From Aquanectria penicillioides (lineage: Eukaryota; Ascomycota; Sordariomycetes; Hypocreales; Nectriaceae): 64,000 nucleotides of DNA. Under the pieces are notes generated by a model that saw only the letters and a list, made by a program, of their open reading frames with translations, was not told the DNA's origin and searched no databases. Positions 58,234-64,000 of the stretch are shown here, one piece after another (the first letter of the stretch is position 1; each line of letters opens with the position of its first letter). The position numbers and the translations under genes were made by a program. Location of the stretch: positions 682,001 through 746,000 of the forward strand of contig PYIU01000001.1 of assembly GCA_003415625.1 (NCBI GenBank), given 5' to 3'.

Positions 58234-58887
58234 TTGAACGTAGGGAATATTTAATCCAGCAACTCGCCAGTTTTCCAGCTCGGAACTTTTGTGAGCAATG
58301 AGGATTACTGCGGCGCTGCAAATCCGAATTTCAGGCTTTGTAAAAAAGGATGTGCCACATCGCTCGAGTTGTAGACACCCAACATGAAACTGTTGGTTGC
58401 ATTGAAAGACAATCTTGCAGCAAAAGCTACGTCTCCTCATTTTGGGGCCGGATAATGGGTCGGTCGAGACTGCGTGTGTGCGTGTGTGCGTGTCTGTGTG
58501 TGTGTGTTTTTTTTTCTTCTCGTTTGTTTGGCTGCAGCCAGAAAATTCCCTCGTTTCGCCCCCAAATCAATAATCGTGTCGTGCGGAGAACCGAATCTGG
58601 TCCGATATATCCCCGTGCATTTGAGTGAGCCTTTTCAACTTGGAGAGAAATTCCTTGGCCCGAAAATCCCGAGTTGTTTTTCCAACAACCATCGTGAGTG
58701 ATTATCCGACTGTTTCCTCGTTTTTGTTTTGTCCTTTTTTTTTCAAGTTTTTTTGCCCCTTCTTCCCCCGGAATCTCATTCCCACCACGGTAGGATCAGT
58801 AGAAAAAGAAGGCTTCACATTTCCACTATACACGGCTTAAACCCCCACCACTCAGGCCGATTGAACCTTTCCGTTGGATGACTCACC
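58234..58887. other. promoter/leader of the HET gene
   Basis: Pyrimidine-rich with T-runs (about 58508-58516, 58736-58743) and an imperfect TG microsatellite. No coding segment. Confidence 0.4.
58472..58508. repeat. imperfect (TG/CG)n microsatellite
   Basis: Alternating TGTG/CGTG dinucleotides visible directly, immediately followed by a T9 run, about 380 bp upstream of the HET gene start. Confidence 0.9.
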
Positions 58888-61503
58888 ATGGATGCCCTCG
58901 GTCATGAGGGCGGGGTCTTCCAATACGACCAGCTGAAGAAGGACGCGTCCAGCATCAGGATCCTGACGGTTCGGCCCGCCGAGTCCCTGTTTGACCTTGT
59001 CGAGTGCCGGCTGGAGACTGTGAGCATCAGCGAGGCGTCCAGCTACGTGGTCCACGAACCCGTGGACCAAGATGACGCCCAGCTCGACCACGCAATCTTG
59101 TGTAACGAGGCGCTTCTTCCCGTGTCGGAGCATACCTACTTCTTCTTGTACACGCTTCGGACGCGAAGCCCGCAGCATGACAATGACAGGGGCAGGAGGG
59201 TCTGGAGCCCGCGCGTCTGTATAAACTTTGGCAACAAGGAGGAAGCCTCGGCTCAGCAAACTCTGCTCTCAGCCGTATTCCAGAGAGCCGTCCAGCGGAT
59301 TTCGGTGGCGCCGTCATACGACTATAAGCCTTTAGCTAAAGCAGACTCCATCAGGTTGCTGGAACTGGCGCCTCCCGGGCATCACAAGAATGGCCTAGTG
59401 ATGACGCGGATGCGCGAGGTCTCGCTGGCCGACAACCCCGTCTACTATTACCTGGACATCCGCGAGGGGCTCACCACCGACGCATGGCCGGACAAGGTGG
59501 CGCTGATCTGCAACAACCGGCTGCTCAATGTGCCGAGGCCCCTTCACCAGGTGCTGTCGATGGTTTTGTCGCGCGGGCCGCGAGCGTTCTGGATCCGGGC
59601 CATCTCGGTGGACAAGCGCAGCGAGGCTGATGCTCAACACCACGAGGCCATCACGGACGCCCTGATCCGCAAGCAGGCCAAGGAGACGGTGGGAATCATC
59701 CAGCCAAAGTACCAGTACACGCCGCTCCCGGGCAACCGGCCTCACATCCGGCTGCTCAAGCTGCTGCCAGCCTCGTCCGAGGAGGACTGCGTGGTAGCCG
59801 ACATTTGCCATTTCCCGCTCGACCAGTGCCCGCCGTTTGTGGCGCTCTCGTACGTCTGGGGCCCAACACAGCCGCAGTGGATGGTATGCACCCGCGATGG
59901 ACGCTACATCGTGTGCACCGCCAACCTGCGTCTCGCACTGTGCGAGCTGCGGCAGAGAGGGCACTTGATTGTGTGGGCCGATGCCATCTGCATCAACCAG
60001 CAGGACAACCAGGAGAAGAACAGCCAGGTGTTGTTGATGAGCGAGATATACAAGCGGGCGTCCAAGGTCGTCGTCGAGCTGGGCGTCCACTGCGCGAAGC
60101 AGACGCACCGCGCGTGCAGGGTGTATCCGGCCATCTTGATCAAGATGCTAGCCCTATCAGGACGGCTCCTAGAGGCGGTGCGTCCCGAGCAGCCCGCTCT
60201 CGACAACCGCGAGTACGCAAAGTTTGGCATTCCGCCTGCGAGCCACAATGCCTGGTCCGGGTGGCGGTCGATGCGGTCCAAGCCGTGGTTCACTCGCTCC
60301 TGGATCGTGCAGGAGGTTGCGGCTGGAAAGGACGTGTCAGTGCTGTACAATCAGCAGCTGTACGACTGGAAAGACATGGCCATGGCCAACCGCGTGACGG
60401 CCAATGAGCAGGTCGACCTTGAGACTTACATGGGCAAGATGAACATGACCAACATGCTCGATCTGCAGCAGGCTGGCGTTGAAGGACGACCGCGGCTCAT
60501 CGACCTGCTCGTGTCGTTCCGCAGCCTCAGTGCGACGGACGCCAGGGACAAGATCTACGCCTTCCGAGGCCTGGCGTCGGATCGGGACCAATCACCACTG
60601 CCCGACTATTCGAAATCGGTCGAGGACGTGTACGTCGAGTACGCTTCGTACTTTGTGAAGCAGGGGTTGGGCCTTCAGCTTCTTCCTGACGCCGGGACGA
60701 GCAGGGCCGAGCTGCGTCTGCCGAGCTGGGTCCCGGACTGGAGCGCGAGCACGTCTTGGCAGACGTACAACTTCAGCCGGCGGTCGTCGTGGGTTTCGCT
60801 CAGGAGCCTGCAGCAGGCGGCGCAGCACAAGCCGGAGGCGGGTGTAGGCATCAGGCTCGCCAGAGGGAACCCAAAGGCGTTGGTGGTGTCGGCATGTCTC
60901 ATGGATGAGATCACCAAGCTGAGCGGCGCGGTTTCAAACACATTCCGGTACGGCGAGTCCAAGGAATCCACAGCGCGCATCGACGAGGAGATTTCCAGCC
61001 TCTACGCGACGGCAAAGGAAATGGTTTCAAAGACGGATTCCGTGGGGGATCCAGAAGGGTTTAAATTCCAGGAAACGCTGCTCGGGGGACCCGGACACGG
61101 CTTCACCCGGCCGGGCGACTTTTACGCCATGTCTCACATCGTGGGAGACAAGACGGAGACGCGCGAGAATGAGCAGCATGAGGCGGCAGAAGCAGCTGAA
61201 AACCGAGACTCGGTCAAAGCCTTCGACGAGCGGCTGCGAAGCATTCTTAGCAATCAGCGATTCTGCCAGACACGGCACGGGCGCATAGGGCTGGTTCCGG
61301 CGGTGGCCACGACGGGCGACCTCATCGCGTGGATCGAGGGCGCGACGGCGCCGGTGGTCGTGGCCAGGCACAGCGACGGCTTCTCGTACCGCCTGGTCGG
61401 CGACAGCTTCATCGAGGGGCTCCTCCAGGGGCCCCAAACTGGGTTGGCCAAGTCCGAAATGGCGTCTCTGGGCCTCCGGGCCACTGAAATGATTTTAGTG
61501 TGA
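58888..61503 (+). CDS. HET-domain protein with three tandem HET-like modules
   Basis: Single-exon, 871-aa heterokaryon-incompatibility-type protein. Residues about 274-480 form a canonical HET domain: IRLLKLLP, FVALSYVWG, then IVWADAICINQQDNQEKNSQVLLMSEIYKRASKVVV and later PWFTRSWIVQEVA. HET domains trigger cell death on non-self recognition. Two more copies of the same beginning precede it: residues 11-137 (FQYDQL...SSIRILTVRP...CNEALLPVSEHTYFFLYTL...VWSPRVCINFGNKEEASAQQ) and 143-270 (YDYKPL...DSIRLLELAP...CNNRLLNVPRPLHQVLSMVL...FWIRAISVDKRSEADAQ). The YEALSYVWG and WADAICINQ hallmarks are eroded in both. The C-terminal part carries the usual RDKIYAFRGLASD and LPSWVPDWSA segments and ends GLVPAVATTGDLIAWIEG. 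Start ATG in good context after a pyrimidine-rich leader. Confidence 0.93.
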   Translation: MDALGHEGGVFQYDQLKKDASSIRILTVRPAESLFDLVECRLETVSISEASSYVVHEPVDQDDAQLDHAILCNEALLPVSEHTYFFLYTLRTRSPQHDNDRGRRVWSPRVCINFGNKEEASAQQTLLSAVFQRAVQRISVAPSYDYKPLAKADSIRLLELAPPGHHKNGLVMTRMREVSLADNPVYYYLDIREGLTTDAWPDKVALICNNRLLNVPRPLHQVLSMVLSRGPRAFWIRAISVDKRSEADAQHHEAITDALIRKQAKETVGIIQPKYQYTPLPGNRPHIRLLKLLPASSEEDCVVADICHFPLDQCPPFVALSYVWGPTQPQWMVCTRDGRYIVCTANLRLALCELRQRGHLIVWADAICINQQDNQEKNSQVLLMSEIYKRASKVVVELGVHCAKQTHRACRVYPAILIKMLALSGRLLEAVRPEQPALDNREYAKFGIPPASHNAWSGWRSMRSKPWFTRSWIVQEVAAGKDVSVLYNQQLYDWKDMAMANRVTANEQVDLETYMGKMNMTNMLDLQQAGVEGRPRLIDLLVSFRSLSATDARDKIYAFRGLASDRDQSPLPDYSKSVEDVYVEYASYFVKQGLGLQLLPDAGTSRAELRLPSWVPDWSASTSWQTYNFSRRSSWVSLRSLQQAAQHKPEAGVGIRLARGNPKALVVSACLMDEITKLSGAVSNTFRYGESKESTARIDEEISSLYATAKEMVSKTDSVGDPEGFKFQETLLGGPGHGFTRPGDFYAMSHIVGDKTETRENEQHEAAEAAENRDSVKAFDERLRSILSNQRFCQTRHGRIGLVPAVATTGDLIAWIEGATAPVVVARHSDGFSYRLVGDSFIEGLLQGPQTGLAKSEMASLGLRATEMILV

Positions 61504-61825
61504 AGCCTGGAAGCAATGTTTCGCGCCACAGAAGGCGTTCCACCGAGCACCAGCACTGGTTAGTCGTCCGTTGGATGGACTGTCTGGGCCTGAGAACCTC
61601 TGGAGCCTCCCCCCAAAACCCAAAGTTTGGTGGTGGCCGCCAAAGAATTTGAGCCCGACGTCAGCCACCACCACCACCGCCCGTGCGCCATGTCATCACA
61701 AGCCCTGTCTCCTTACTGACTGAATCCCGGGCGAATTCCCCGGTGATCAAAAGAAGAAACGAAGACGCCCTTCAGCTGGGCTTGCGTTTTCTCCCTCCTT
61801 GTCTCCTCCAATTCACTCAATTCCC
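61504..61825. other. short intergenic, co-oriented genes
   Basis: 3' flank of the HET gene and leader of the F-box gene. No element recognised. Confidence 0.35.
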
Positions 61826-63557
61826 ATGCAACAATCCCTACATGTACATGCACAAGCCAAAATTCATGTTGAACGCCCCCGGCTCGATGGTCTGTGCCCA
61901 GAGGTCATTGACATCATCTTCTCAGTGCTGCCCACGGCCTCGCTGTGCAGCCTGCGGCTCGTGAACCGCCATCTCAGCCTCATTGCCACCAAGTGGGCGT
62001 TCCAGCACGTGCGTCTGGGGGCCCGGGAGGGCTACGACGACCATGAATTTTTCATCTGCGTCGCCCAGTCCGACACGCTGCGGTCCTTTGTAAGGGAGGT
62101 TACGTGCGATACCTGGCTGGGCGTGAGCGCCGAGCATGGTGGCAACTTCACCTTCAACCTGCCCCAGGAATTTCCTCAACGCCCTCCCGCTGCTGCGGTG
62201 CTTCCCCAGCCTCGACACGCTGCACCTGCGCTTCAGCCAGCGCACGAAACACGTCTACAGTGATGGCTTCGACACCGAGACCGACGACTTCCGCTACCGC
62301 GTGCTCGACACCGTCTTCCACTGCCTGACCGGGTCCTGGTCCCCCACGCGCCAGGAGTCGATGGACGAGACGCTGCTGGGACGCGGCTTCGAGCCCAAGT
62401 ACCCGCGCCCGCCGTCCTCGCACGTCTCGAATCCGGGCCAGATGATGCACCTCCGGGAGCTCACCGTTTCCAACCTCGCAGACTTTGACGACAAGCGGCT
62501 CACCGAGTCGGAGGTTTTCAAACAGGTCATCTCGGCCCCCAGCCTCACCGACCTCAAGCTGTGCATCACTCAGCAGGAGGTCGAGGATGATCACGAGGGC
62601 CAGCACCAGCCCGAGTCTGCCGTATGGTTTCGCGAGAAGTATCACATGTTTGAAAACCTACCCCACACTTGGCTATCTCCCTCCATCGCCGGGAACCTCA
62701 GAGTTTTGTCGCTCTACTCGCGAGATTACTGGGGGTGGAATCCCAGAATGGACTTCCGCGCCGTGCGGCCCGGGAACGGTCCCGATTCTGGATTTCCTCA
62801 ACTCAAAGTCTTGGCGCTTGGAATGTACGTCTTCAGTCACGAGTGGCAATTCGACTGGATCGCATCGCTGGGCCAGCTGAATCCCTCTGGCGGCCTCCAG
62901 GAACTCTATCTAGACAAGTGCCCAATCATGGTCCAGGCACGACACCAAGCACCGGCAGACTATGGCACCAGGATCGTCGGCAAGGATGAGGAGGGGAATG
63001 ACGTCAAGGTCTCAAACGAGGGGTACTATCGCATCGACAGGATGGACGAGGAGGATTCGTACGACCTGGACATCACCGAGGAGGACTTTCACATCCGTTG
63101 GCACCAGGCCCTGGCCAGCTGGCGGCAAAAGATGAAGGGCCTCAAGGTGCTCCGCATAGGCAGCAGCTCGTGGAAGTTTGCCCCTCGGCAGACGGTCGAC
63201 GCATGGCGCAGTGAGCACCCTTATCGGGATTCAGACCGCCAGGACGTGGCGAACCTTTTGCACCACATCAACTTCCGCAACTTCGGCCGACCTGAGCCGC
63301 CGGCGTGGCAAAGAAACTCGCGCCCCAACCTCGCAAAGTACCGGCTCGGCACCGGCATCAACCAGCACCGAAAGTTCCAGGCGCAGTACGTCTACTTTGA
63401 TATCAATTCCGGGCCCAGCGAATGGTGCGACGTCTATGCGCCTCCGGCGGCATATCCCCGGCAGCCACCCCTCAAGGACGACGTCCGGGAAAAGGACATG
63501 GCCGAGGTGGGTCTCCTGATGGACGCCATTGCCGGAAGACGGGGACGGCCGGAATAA
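61826..63557 (+). CDS. F-box protein, one frame break
   Basis: About 575 aa. The N-terminal F-box (LDGLCPEVIDIIFSVLPTASLCSLRLVNRHLSLIATK) at about residues 20-60 would bind Skp1 in an SCF ubiquitin ligase. It is followed by the conserved SFVREVTCDTW segment and then long LRR-like/degenerate helices (SLDTLHLRFSQR, LTDLKLCITQQE, LRVLSLYSRDYWGW, GLQELYLDKCP, LKVLRIGSSSWKFAP). The frame changes in GAATTTCC at 62168-62175. Removing one T continues NLPQEF into LNALPLLRCFPSLDTL, the expected order for this family. No intron with usable donor restores it. The last 420 residues are open. Directly downstream of, and co-oriented with, the HET gene. The substrate-recruiting function is inferred from the fold only. 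Confidence 0.82.
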
Positions 63558-64000
63558 TCACCGACAAACGACCAACTCGGCATGTGAAGATTGGCAACCA
63601 AAAAAGAAAAAGAAGAAAAAGAAGAAAAAAAATACACCAAACACAGCTTTTGATGATTATGATGACAAGACATACAAGCATGTATTACGTATGCTTTTAC
63701 CCTTATTTTATCATTTTTGGGCATTTCTTTTGATTTAGCAAACAGCGGGCATGCATATAGCGCCTGGACGGTGGCATCACCGTTCAATATAAATGAATGA
63801 AATGATATTCCGACAATAACTTGGGCCATTAATCCGTGATGTGTACCATAAACGGAGCATGTTGGCTACTCAACCGTGGGTGGAAACGCTCGCTTCAGGG
63901 GAGGGGGGAGAGCGACCAGGCGATTGATTGTTTTACATCCGTTGGCATGAAATTGAAGAGAAATAAGGTGGTGCATGTTCAATGCATGGGGCTTTGCCAA
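63558..64000. other. 3' flank of F-box gene
   Basis: Begins with an A/G-rich tract (AAAGAAAAAG repeats, about 63600-63632). No gene seen to the window end. Confidence 0.35.

Overview
The window comes from a filamentous ascomycete (Pezizomycotina, most likely a Sordariomycete). Genes carry short introns of about 45-110 bp with GT...AG ends and CTAAC/CTAAT-like branch sites. 5S rRNA genes are scattered singly rather than in an array, and a nuclear tRNA-Glu has an anticodon-loop intron. The gene set is typically fungal: HET and NACHT proteins, Zn2Cys6 regulator, DHA2-type MFS pump, F-box protein and small secreted proteins. No database search was possible; family names are from motif recognition and gene models were built by splicing by eye.

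Layout. 0.7-3.3 kb: unrecognised six-exon gene. 3.6-5.2 kb: ammonium transporter of the plant AMT2/bacterial style. 7.4 kb: relic of a CHAT caspase-like protease. 8.5-10.2 kb: FAD aromatic hydroxylase. 10.6-13.1 kb: two secreted proteins. 13.5-14.1 kb: two 5S rRNA genes. 14.3-15.5 kb: Gal80-like oxidoreductase pseudogene. 16.3 kb: NADPH-dependent FMN reductase. 17-18.1 kb: broken Thr-rich membrane-protein gene. 19.9-22.6 kb: sulfate permease, followed by nearly 7 kb without a convincing gene. 31 kb: a third 5S gene.

From 34.9 to 42.0 kb lie three decayed metabolic genes: amino-acid permease, RidA-type imine deaminase and FMN-dependent 2-hydroxyacid oxidase, interspersed with two unrecognised membrane-protein genes. 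44.2-46.0 kb: secreted serine-beta-lactamase-fold protein. 46.2-50.2 kb: a 1297-residue NLR-like protein (alpha/beta hydrolase + NACHT) whose last exon encodes an IPT/TIG domain of the Mga2/Spt23 kind. This is the most unusual architecture in the window. 50.7-52 kb: Zn2Cys6 regulator. 53.5 kb: tRNA-Glu. 54-55.9 kb: MFS pump. 57-58.2 kb: GNAT acetyltransferase. 58.9-61.5 kb: HET protein whose N-terminus holds two degenerate HET-like copies before the canonical one. 61.8-63.6 kb: F-box protein.

The window mixes ordinary nutrient transporters (ammonium, sulfate) with allorecognition/immunity-type genes (CHAT relic, NACHT-TIG, triple HET) and a bed of dying metabolic genes, as expected of a fast-evolving accessory region. 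Several otherwise intact genes (beta-lactamase-like, Zn2Cys6, MFS, F-box) are each interrupted by one single-base frame change. This is either recent decay or residual assembly error, and reads would decide.
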